Translations under genes and position numbers: made by a program | Shown here: positions 1 through 8,157 of the stretch, piece after piece | How positions within the stretch are numbered: the first letter of the stretch is position 1 | Layout of the letters: the number at the start of each line of letters is the position of its first letter | From: Limonium bicolor | Taxonomy: Eukaryota > Streptophyta > Magnoliopsida > Caryophyllales > Plumbaginaceae | Assembly: GCA_023374045.1 (NCBI GenBank) | Contig: CM041776.1 | Location: forward strand, 143,657,296 to 143,721,295 | Reading direction: 5' to 3' | Length of the DNA: 64,000 nucleotides | Notes under the pieces: model-generated | Databases searched by the model: none | What the model saw: the letters and a program-made list of their open reading frames with translations, nothing else | What the model was told of the DNA's origin: nothing

Positions 1-317
1 AACGCTAGGGCCGTAGCGAACTCCGACCGGGACTTCGAGTGTAAGACGACTCGTGCTTCGAATAAGGTATGGACATGTGTGGTTCGTATGTTGCCGTGTT
101 ACACGGTTTGTTTGCTTTGTGTGTTGTGTGCTTTGTGTGACAATGACTCTAAGACTAAAAGCATGAAAATTGGATTGCTTCTTGTGGCTTGCTTTTATGC
201 GTGTTATATATATCCTTGTGGCATTTTACTTGCGCGCACACAGTAGTTTAGTCCCTTTCTCGTTTATGGAACTTGAGACGAACTACTACGAACTATGAAA
301 ACAAAGAAAACTCAATA

Positions 318-525
318 AGGGGAACTCCTCTCTAATCCATTGAGGACTACCATGACACCCACTATGGTGTCTATTCATTAATCATAATGAAGAGCAAGTC
401 TCCTTGGGTGAGACATGACGAACCACGTAGACAAAACAAAAGAACTATACAAAGAGACGAATCCTCTCTAACTTTAGAGGACCGCTAATGACACCCACTA
501 TGGTGTCGAGATTATAATGATAATG
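318..525 (+). repeat. Two-unit direct repeat in left LTR
   Basis: Two diverged copies of a block containing 'cctctctaa', 'gaggac' and 'atgacacccactatggtgtc', starting near 330 and near 450. The core includes the inverted repeat GACACC-cactat-GGTGTC in both copies. Confidence 0.7.
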
Positions 526-654
526 AAACGAAAAGTATCAACTGTGAAACATGAGAATAACCCGGGAAGACAACAGCTCGGGCCGCGCGGTATGGATGAT
601 CGGGAGTTGGTATCTGCATCAGATCCTTCGACCGTCTATGATGGAATATATTTG

Positions 655-879
655 GTGAAGCACATCCCGGAGTCCAGAGGTGACTTCCGCTTCCTTGACC
701 CTGGGTGTCGGGAATGGGGGAGTGACAAGTTGGTGAAGCACATCCCGGAGTCCAGAGGTGACTTCCACTTCCTTGACCCTGGGTGTCGGGAATGGGGGAG
801 TGACAAATTGGTGAAGCTTATCCTGGAGTCTAGAGGTGACTTCCGCTTCCTTGACCCTGGGTGTCGGAATGGGGGACTA
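655..879 (+). repeat. 78-bp tandem repeat, three units
   Basis: Units begin at 655, 733 and 811, each with 'gtgaag' followed by 'ccggagtc' or a variant and ending 'gaatgggggagtgacaa'. The period of 78 is a multiple of three, so frames stay open through the array on both strands. This explains the spurious ORF over 517-912, which is not a gene. Confidence 0.9.
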
Positions 880-920
880 GCTATGGAGGAGACGTCCTCC
901 AACGTGCGGTGATAAAAGAA

Positions 921-1180
921 TTCACAAGTAACCCTTGAAGAAACAAGGAATGATTAGCACCTACTAATAAAGCCTCGGGATCTAATCTATATCCCCTGAC
1001 TCGGTGCCAGAGAATAGAGGAAAACATGTGTAACGAAACCAAGCAAATAAGAAAAATTCACAAATGTGATCATTTAAGTAACAAGGAATGAATAGCACCT
1101 ATATTATAAAGTCTCGAGATCTACCCTACATCCCCCAGACTCGGTGCAAGAGAAGAAAGGAAAACATATGTAATGAGAAC
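921..1180 (+). repeat. Two-unit repeat of about 130 bp
   Basis: 'attcacaa...aacaaggaatgattagcacct...ctcggtgccagagaatagaggaaaacat' at about 921-1045 recurs in diverged form at about 1055-1180. It is non-coding and lies inside the LTR. Confidence 0.75.
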
Positions 1181-1315
1181 AAGATAACAATGCGCAATCT
1201 CTTGAATGATCCCATAGCGAGGATTGACGGTATAATGTACCTACGCACACGTCCTATAATTACTTGACTGTTGTTGCTACACTAGCAGCTTATTATGCTG
1301 GACTGCGTGTTTGAC

Positions 1316-1420
1316 ATTGTTATGCTACTGGCAAGTTGTGCTTGGTTGCTTATTGATATTGCTGTGCTACTTGCAAGATGTGCTTGGTTGCTTGCTGATA
1401 TTGCTATGCTACCGATGAGT
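1316..1420 (+). repeat. Short tandem repeat of about 48 bp
   Basis: The phrase 'gctacttgcaagatgtgcttggttgctt' and close variants recur with 'gatattgct', about two units plus a partial one. Confidence 0.65.
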
Positions 1421-1543
1421 GTGTATGATATCATGATGTACTGATGTGTGCTTTACTGCTTTATCATAGCATGTAAAATGGACTTAATAATATTCGACCA
1501 ATTAGTCGTGTGGCCCGGTAACATGCGGGCTTCACACGTTCAT

Positions 1544-1564
1544 ACTCAGCGTAGTTTGCTGAGT
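1544..1564 (+). other. Perfect mini-hairpin near LTR end
   Basis: ACTCAGC-gtagttt-GCTGAGT, a 7-bp perfect stem followed by 'ccttta'. The same CAGC...GCTG arrangement occurs in every gypsy LTR family of the window, several hundred bases from the LTR end (8533, 14035, 33797, 39313, 47474, 54906, 55774). Confidence 0.6.
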
Positions 1565-1936
1565 CCTTTACACCCAATTTTTTTCAGGTCTTGTGCCAGA
1601 CGATAACGGAGAGTAGGCAAGGGTGACTATCATAGGGGTAGTCCACATGGCAAGACTTTAAGTAGTATGCTTTCTTATGTATGAGTTATGTTGTTTAAGT
1701 TGTTAACTAAACTGTAGATGCTCGGTACTTGAGTTGTACTTTATATTGTATTTGGATTTCGTTAAGTTGGACTTCCAGTCATACAGACCGTAACTTGGAG
1801 TTGGTAATGAGGACTGTCAACCACGTGGGTGGTTGGCGTCTGTAGCACCCGAATAGAGTAGGAACCGCTGCGTAGACATCTCGTATTACCGTTAGGCGCG
1901 TCGTTTGATTATTGGTCGTTATTCGGGGGTGTTACA

Positions 1937-2643
1937 AGTGTTATCACGCGGCTTCTCGCGTTGAGATCACTTGCCAGTTAAGGGGTGAAGAGACCGCGCT
2001 GAAGCGCAAAGCCAACAACAAAAACACCAGCACTGAGGAGCAGAACCAGGGGAAGAGCTGGAAAAAGAAGAAAGGGAATTTCTTTCAGCAATCCCAAAAG
2101 AAATCCCAGGGTGAGAGCAGTGCCCATGCTGAGCAGGGCAAACCAGCTGAGCTTCTTCAGCTTGGTTATTCTGCACCGGTGGCAGCAAAGCCACTGAGAT
2201 CACACCCACCTAAGGGTAAATTTCTAATCCAATTTGTATTCGTATAAGTAATGTATCTAGTATATCCACGCACACATGTGCTAACCCTCTAACCTCAGGT
2301 TCTAGCTCCGGTGCCGCCAAAACCTTCGCCGATGGCCGCACCTATGTGTGCAGAAAGTGCAACCAGGACCATCCTGGTAAAGACTGTTATGGGAGAGACA
2401 TCAAATGCTACAACTGTCAGAAGTTGGGACACACAGCTAATAGATGCCCAGAGAATGCTAAGCCAAAGGGAAACTTTCAGAACTACAAGCAGAGAGAGGG
2501 CAAGGAGGTGGCATTTGGCGATGCACCGGCCCAGCAGGCACCTCAGGGACAGGGATCCCGGGGTCCTCAGAGGGGTGCACCCCAGAGGCAGCCTGTTCTT
2601 CATGTTATCGACCGTGATGGGTCCGGTTCGAAATCCGGCCCAG
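1937..2643 (+). pseudogene. gag: Gag, C-terminal part with zinc knuckles (Gyp-A), two predicted exons
   Basis: Capsid/nucleocapsid protein of the element. Only the part after the LTR insertion remains. The first exon (coding from 1939 to 2215) begins with a stretch matching Gyp-B gag exon 2 (Gyp-A CYHAASRVEIT, Gyp-B CYHAAAKVEIT) and is then Lys/Gln-rich. A predicted 83-base intron (2216-2298) restores the frame to the second exon (2299-2643). That exon holds two zinc knuckles: CRKC-NQDH-PGKDC (CX2CX3HX4C, a variant spacing) and CYNC-QKLGH-TANRC (standard CX2CX4HX4C), which bind the genomic RNA. A basic, Gln/Pro-rich tail follows. The exon ends ...SGP-G at a splice donor at 2643/2644. The same exon order and junction phases recur in Gyp-B. 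Confidence 0.8.
2216..2298 (+). other. Predicted gag intron (83 bp), Gyp-A
   Basis: The donor is AAGG|GTAAAT and the acceptor CTAACCTCAG|GTTCT, with a branch-point-like CTAAC upstream. The intron interrupts a Gly codon after its first base (phase 1). Removal joins the two gag frames exactly. Gyp-B has an equivalent 81-bp interval at the same codon (32129-32209). No transcript evidence is available here. Confidence 0.65.
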
Positions 2644-2796
2644 GTAATCATCTAAACCTTTAATCCTTGGAGTAGCATGACTAAGTAGTAGAATAATTGT
2701 TTGAATGAATGCATGAGTAAATAAGTGAAGTATGTATGAAGCATGAAATGAAGTAGTTGAAACTAGTACTTACTGTAGATGAATTTATAACCTTAG
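2644..2796 (+). other. Predicted intron between gag and AlkB exon, Gyp-A
   Basis: The donor is CCAG|GTAATC and the acceptor AACCTTAG|GAAGC. Splicing joins a Gly codon (G2643 + GA2797-2798) in frame with the AlkB reading frame. An alternative acceptor at 3676/3677 (CCAATAG|GTTGT) joins the same donor in frame with the protease, skipping AlkB. Both options are phase 1 and both are conserved in Gyp-B. Confidence 0.65.
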
Positions 2797-3536
2797 GAAG
2801 CTTTAGTATCTGTTACCCGATACCGGTAAACTTGAATCAAGAAGAGATCGACATCACCAACCACGACTACACCAACAATCAGTGTCAGGTCATCCGACCA
2901 GGTATGATCTTATTAAAGGGATACCTGACACCCGAAGCGCAAATCTCAATCATTCGACGATGCAACGAGCTAGGAACGGGTCAAGGTGGATTTTATACAC
3001 CCGAATTCCCCGGTGGAGCGAAGATGAAGCTGAAGATGATGTGCTTGGGAAAGGACTGGAATCCTTATACCAAGACATACCAGGAGACACGAACACGAGA
3101 TGGAGCGACGCCACCGACAATACCGCCAGAGTTTCAGACACTCGTCGCACAAGCAGTAGGACTTGCACAACAATGTGAACCTGAACTGATCCCCGCACTC
3201 GAAGCGGATCTCTGTATCGTCAACTTCTACGAGAAAGAAGGACGACTTTGGTTACACCAAGACAAGGACGAGACAGCGGAATCTCTTGAACAAGGAGTGC
3301 CCGTAGTGTCTTGGTCCATTGGTGATGACGCCGTATTCCTGTATAGCGAGCAGAAGCGTGTGGACCTCGCACAGAAACTGGTATTGAGATCAGGAGATGT
3401 CCTAATCATGGGTGGAAACTCTAGGATGCTGTATCACGGAATCAACAAGATCAAGTTGAATACGGCACCGCCGGCGATAATCAATGCCACACACATGAAA
3501 CCAGGACGCCTAAACCTTACCTTTAGAAAGTATTAA
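2797..3536 (+). CDS. AlkB-like Fe(II)/2-oxoglutarate dioxygenase domain of Gyp-A
   Basis: Predicted oxidative nucleic-acid demethylase. The reading frame is open from 2757 (259 codons with the upstream ATG); by homology with Gyp-B the exon starts at 2797. Counting from the ATG at 2757, the iron ligands are H167 and D169 in LHQDKDE and H227 in MLYHGI. The 2-oxoglutarate arginine and substrate-site arginine fit RLNLTFRKY (R251, R257). NFY (156-158), [12 protein letters not shown] and [11 protein letters not shown] also fit the AlkB fold. The N-terminal part ([32 protein letters not shown]) matches my recollection of plant ALKBH1-type enzymes, which act on N6-methyladenine in DNA or methylated adenines in RNA. 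The frame is complete with no stop or shift, although the downstream pol is decayed. It sits between the zinc knuckles and the protease. It could be translated as a Gag-AlkB fusion after splicing, or alone. Enzyme activity and substrate are inferred only. Confidence 0.92.
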
Positions 3537-3676
3537 ATTCCTAGTATCATGTAATCTATTAGTAACGTGTATTAGAGACACGGTATGTATGATGGTTGGT
3601 TTATCAATAAAGAGCAGTGTTGATTTAATTCCACTTGTGTCCACCATCAATACTTATCCAATTGTGAATCCAATAG
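3537..3676 (+). other. Non-coding spacer with protease-exon splice acceptor
   Basis: 140 bases between the AlkB stop and the predicted acceptor CCAATAG|GTTGTGG at 3676/3677. If the upstream gag donor is used with this acceptor, the whole AlkB exon is skipped. The Gyp-B counterpart (30761-30915) is 155 bases and ends CACAATTAG|GTTATGG. Confidence 0.55.
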
Positions 3677-6600
3677 GTTGTGGGCTCGGTACCGAAGGTA
3701 ACCTGAGCATCCTCACCGAAGCACAAGCCGGCAAGAGCGGCACCATTCTAACGGGAACCTTCCCAGTAAATGGCATTGATGCCAATGTGTTATTCGACTC
3801 CGGCGCCTCTCACACTTTCGTATCACCATCCTTTGTGAAGAGGTTGAAGCTAGATGCGGATGAGCTACCGAACTTCATGGTTACTCTCCCATCGAAGGAG
3901 CGAGTAAAGTGCACCAAGTATTACCAATCAGCCACAATCCAAATCAAAGGCGAATCGTTTCCCATTTCCTTCATCGAATTCAACGGATTGGGATTCGACG
4001 TAATCATTGGAATGAATTGGTTGGAGCGGCACAAGGGTAGAATCCTCTGTGCCGAGCATCGTTTGCTGCTCAAGAGTCCTTCTAGGGTTACAGTATCTTA
4101 CCGCCAGAGACCGAGAGAGCCTTCGACCACACTCATATCTGCCATGGCTATGTACCGGGAGCTCAGAAAGGGCCAAGAAGTATATATGTGTTATGTGCAA
4201 GACCTGGAGAGAGATCCAGAGTTCAGTGACGATGTACCCATTGTATCCGAATATCCCGATGTATTCCGTAAGGAGCTACCCGGCATGCCACCACCGAGAG
4301 CAGTGGAATTTGAAATTGATCTATTGCCAGGTACCGGTCCCATTGCCAGGGCACCGTACCGCATGGCACCTGCAGAAATGACCGAATTGAAAGAACAGTT
4401 AAGACACCTTCTAGACAAAGGGTTTATACGCCCGAGCGTATCACCCTGGGGAGCACCGGTTCTCTTCGTGAAGAAGAAGGACGGTAGCCTCCGACTTTGC
4501 ATTGACTACCGCGAGCTGAATGCGGTCACAGTCAAGAATAAATACCCACTACCACGTATCGACGACCTATTCGACCAGTTGAAAGGAGCCTCAGTCTTCT
4601 CCAAGATCGACCTCCGTTCAGGGTATCATAAGATTGCAATCAAAGAGCAAGACATCGAGAAAACGGCATTCCGTACCAGATATGGCCACTACGAATTCAC
4701 GGTGATGCCATTCGGTTTGTCAAATGCACCATCTAAATTCATGGACCTCATGAATCGTTTATTCAGCGAGCAGTTGGACACTTCGGTTGTGGTCTTCATC
4801 GACGACATCCTTGTATATTCCAAATCACCAGAGGAACATGAAATCCATTTGAGGAAAGTGCTTGAGACACTGCGCGAGAACCAGCTGTACGCGAAGTTCT
4901 CCAAATGCGAGTTTTGGCTTGATCAGGTATCATTCCTTGGACATGTCATCTCGAGCGCAGGTATCTCGGTTGACCCTTCTAAGGTAGAAGCTGTACGATC
5001 ATGGCCTAGACCCAAGACTGTTACCGACATAGGAGCTTTCTTGGTCTAGCCGTTTACCGGAGATTTGTAAGGGACTTCTCGAAAGTCGCTAAGCCCATGA
5101 CTACACTGATGAAGAAAGATGCACCGTTTGTGTGGACACACGAGTGCAAACTATCATTTCAGAAACTGAAAGACTCATTGACCTCAGCGCCCGTCCTTAC
5201 TCTTCTAGAGGGCACAGAGGGATTTGGGTGTACTGTGATGCATCAGGCAAAGGAATGGATGCGTACTCATGCGCATGGCAATGTTTGTTGCATATGCCTC
5301 TCGCCAGCTGAAAAAGCATGAGGAGAATTACCCGACTCACGATTTGAGTTAGGAGCCATTGTCTCGCCTTGAAGATATGGCGACACTATCTCTATGGGGT
5401 AAGCATCACCATCTACTCCGACCATAAGAGCTTACAGTATGTATTCACTCAGAAAGAATTGAACTTGAGACAGAGAAGATGGATGGAATTTCTTTCAGAT
5501 ATGACATCAATCTGCAGTATAAGGAAGGGAGGCAACATCGTAGCCGACGCCCTGAGCCGTCGAGCACACTCGCTCCATTCGCTACTTCGCTTCTTCTAGC
5601 TTGGTTGACGAGGTGCGAGACGCTCATTGAGCGACCCTTACCTAACCGAAATCAGACACAAGATCGAGAATGTACATTTGAGAAGAAAAGTATGATTTTA
5701 AGCTACATGAAGATGGTTTGATTCGGTTTGAATGGCAGGCTATGCGTTCCCCGAAGCAATGCTGAGCTAAGGGATGGTATCCTGCGAGAGTCACACTGTT
5801 CCACATTGTCAGTCCATCCGGGAGCCTCCAAGATGTACAAGACATGAAGAGGTACTTCTGGTGGTCTGGAATGAAGTCAGATGTGACGGAATTTGTATTG
5901 AGATGCTTGACATGCTAGAGGTAAAATTTGAACACCGTAGACCGGGCGGAATGGTACAATCTATGCCAGTTCCGGAGTGGAAATTTCATGATATCTCCAT
6001 GGATTTTGTTGTAGAACTCCCACCTGCCAGGGGAGGACTCAACATGATCTGGGTTGTAGTAGATCGCCTTACCAAGGTTGCCAGATTCATACCGATGAAG
6101 GACACCTGGAAGGTAGTAAAGCTAGCTGAGCTTTTCGATAAGGAGATTATCAGACACCACGGAGTCCCTAGACTATAGTATCTGACCGCGACACCAGATT
6201 TCTTTCGAGATACTGAAAGCTACACGGGAAGCGTTGGGTACAAAATTGAAGTTGAGTACCGCCTTCCATCCTCAGACCGACGGTCAGACAGAAAGGACCA
6301 TCTAGACACTGGAGGACATGCTTCGGGCATGTGCCTTGGACTTTCAGGGGAGTTGGTTAGATAAGCTTCACCTTATCGAGTTCTCATATAATAATAGTTA
6401 TCACGCCTCGATTAAGATGTCGCCTTTCCAAGCTCTATACGGTAGACCTTGCCGTACACCCTTGTGTTGGGATGAGTCAAGTGAATCGGTCATAATAGGA
6501 CCGGAGTACCTTGAGCAAGTACAAGCCAAAGTGCAACAAATCCGAGCTAACATGAAGGCAGCCCAAGATAGACAGAAATCCTATACGGATGTGAGACGAC

Positions 6601-7039
6601 ACGACCTTGAGTTCGCCGTGGGCGACCAAGTGTTCTTGCGAGTTTCACCTATGAAGGGTGTCTTCAAATTTGGTCAGAAGGGCAAGTTAAGCCCAAAGTT
6701 TGTAGGGCCGTACACTATCACCGAAAGAGTTGGATCCGTAGCCTACAGGTTAGCACTACCTGAGGACTTGGGGCGTGTCCATGATGTATTTCATGTGTCA
6801 CAACTCAAGAAGTATATTGTTGATCCTTCTCATGTGTTGGAGCCCGAGCACTTATCCATTGAGCCAAACATGAGATATGTCGAAACCCCAGTGAGAATCC
6901 TTGATAGGAAGACCAGAGACACTCGCCATAAGTCTATACGAATGGTGAGGTCCTATGGTCAAACCATGATGTCGAAGAAGCGACATGGGAGTTGGAAGAT
7001 GCCATGAAGGCTAAGTACCCACAGCTGTTCATAGACTAG
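3677..7039 (+). pseudogene. pol: Pol polyprotein of Gyp-A: protease, RT, RNase H, integrase, chromodomain-like tail (degenerate)
   Basis: Aspartic protease with DSGASHTF at about 3800. Reverse transcriptase has [27 protein letters not shown] and the catalytic FIDD at about 4797. The frame is open to 5049. One missing base near 5031 then shifts DIRSFLG-type sequence out of frame. RNase H (5097-5600) is broken by several shifts; [13 protein letters not shown] and ADALSRR remain. Integrase has VVVDRLTK (first Asp), an SDRDT segment after a TAG at 6176-6178, and TDGQTER (Glu) followed by a TAG stop at 6303-6305. The DNA-binding tail runs 6318-6950. A shift near 6950 separates it from a chromodomain-like end (VEEATWELEDAM) terminating at TAG 7037-7039. 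Chromodomains target insertion to chromatin. This copy cannot make Pol. Confidence 0.88.
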
Positions 7040-7475
7040 AGAGTCTAGTATTTAGAAATACGGGTACGGGTCGTACCCCTTTTAAGGGGGGTAGAGCCCT
7101 TTTGCTTTTGCATTGCTTCGGGGTAAGCATTGCTTAGTGTGTAGGTATTGTAACAGATTTTGTATGGCACATGTAGTGTAAGTGAATTTGGTATGTGTAT
7201 GTATGTGTAATGTGTAGTGTATGAATGTATTGGTATGATGAATGATGTATGTGTAATGCGTATTGTGAATGGTAATGATGTATTGCGTAACGTGGAATGG
7301 TATGCATGTGAAGTGTGTATGTTGCTGAACTGTGTATGCTTGCAATGTGGAATGAAGTAAACACCTCATAGGTATAGTAAGACACATTAGGGCAATTGGT
7401 TTGCCTAATGAGTAGAATAAGTAAACTATTAGCCTTGAGCAACTTTGAGGGCAAAGTTTCTTAAGGGGGGTAGAT
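7040..7475 (+). other. 3' untranslated region of Gyp-A with two polypurine tracts
   Basis: A TG/TA-rich non-coding stretch between pol and the LTR. It contains AAGGGGGG twice, at 7084-7091 (followed by tagagc) and at 7463-7470 (followed by tagat and the LTR). The second is the position expected for the plus-strand primer. The first is an extra copy. Confidence 0.75.
7463..7470 (+). other. Polypurine tract of Gyp-A
   Basis: AAGGGGGG five bases before the LTR start TGAAATACCCC at 7476. This is the plus-strand primer for reverse transcription. Confidence 0.8.
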
Positions 7476-8157
7476 TGAAATACCCCGTAATTAAAAACAG
7501 TGATTAATTAGACTAATAAATAATTTAGAGGCTTAATTAAGTGTAAATAATCATGAGGGAACAAATCCCGAAGAAAACGGATCCTTAAAATGGATTAAAA
7601 TCACTAATGAACATTAAAGCGCGTTTTTCGAGGTAACCGGGAAAACGTGTCTTTAAACGGGTCAAATAGACTCGTAACAATTTTAGTCAACTAAATAATC
7701 ATTAATAAATATTAGTGAGCTTTAGAACCAATAAAATCAAGAAAACGAGAAATTAGTAAATACTGTCAAAAACGGGAAGTTGTGGGGTAGAAGTATAAAC
7801 AACACAAACTTATGTGTCCAATTTTGTAAATAAAATTTTAAAACCCCTAGAGGGTCTGTGTGCTAGCCGATTTTAAGGCCCCCCTCACACCCTCACACTC
7901 TCCTCTTAACTTAACTAAAGACAAAAAACAATTAAAAACACAAAAGTAACCCCCACTCTCACATACTCTCTCTCCTACCCCATTCTCTCCTCTCTCTCAC
8001 GTGAATACCCTCACCCAGCACCCTCTCTTTTCTTCCTCCTCCTTCCTCATCGGTCATCCATGGAGAAATAAGGAAACCTCACAAAAACTACCACTTCTCT
8101 CCTTGTGTTAACCCATTAAACTTGCTCCAAAAATTATAAAAACTACACCATTGTCTT
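7476..8157 (+). mobile_element. 3' LTR of Gyp-A, first part
   Basis: Begins TGAAATACCCCG directly after the polypurine tract. It is interrupted at 8157 by LARD-C, whose LTR begins TGTAACACCCC at 8158, and resumes near 52142. It includes a CT-rich stretch at 7880-8050. The two parts together give about 3.97 kb. Confidence 0.8.

Larger units (their letters stand above)
1..1936 (+). mobile_element. Right part of a Ty3/gypsy-type LTR inserted in Gyp-A gag
   Basis: Non-coding sequence that ends in GGGGGTGTTACA at 1936, the same terminus as the other long gypsy LTRs in the window. It carries internal direct repeats and a CTCAGC...GCTGAG hairpin near the end, as those LTRs do. Immediately after 1936 the sequence becomes Gyp-A gag coding sequence, not a primer binding site, so this is the right edge of an insertion (a 3' LTR or a solo LTR) into gag. 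The probable target duplication on this side is AGTGT (1937-1941). The left end, and so the matching duplication, lies outside the window. The family differs from the Gyp-A LTR in sequence. Confidence 0.7.
1937..8157 (+). mobile_element. Gyp-A: AlkB-carrying Ty3/gypsy retrotransposon, body and first part of 3' LTR
   Basis: The order is partial gag, CCHC zinc knuckles, AlkB domain, protease, reverse transcriptase, RNase H, integrase, chromodomain-like tail, polypurine tract and 3' LTR (7476-8157, continuing at 52142-55431 after the LARD-C insertion). The pol sequence is of the chromovirus Tekay/Del kind by my recognition of the RT and integrase sequences. The 5' LTR, primer binding site and N-terminal gag lie left of the window, beyond the LTR that interrupts gag at 1936/1937. 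The copy is inactive: pol has many frameshifts and stops. Confidence 0.85.

Noticed and set aside
517..912. 131-codon ORF and its antisense 88-codon ORF
   Set aside because: Both run over the 78-base tandem repeat. A period divisible by three keeps frames open on both strands. No domain.
2295..2655. Frames of 114-118 codons overlapping the zinc-knuckle exon on both strands
   Set aside because: Shadows of the gag exon; only the frame with CCHC motifs is supported.
2757..3536. AlkB as an ordinary host gene into which a retrotransposon inserted
   Set aside because: It has no LTR or target duplication between it and gag or pol, lies on the same strand, and recurs at the same place in a second element.
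7082..7454. His/Tyr/Thr-rich ORFs of about 100 codons on the minus strand
   Set aside because: Low-complexity TG-rich 3' untranslated sequence; no conservation in Gyp-B.
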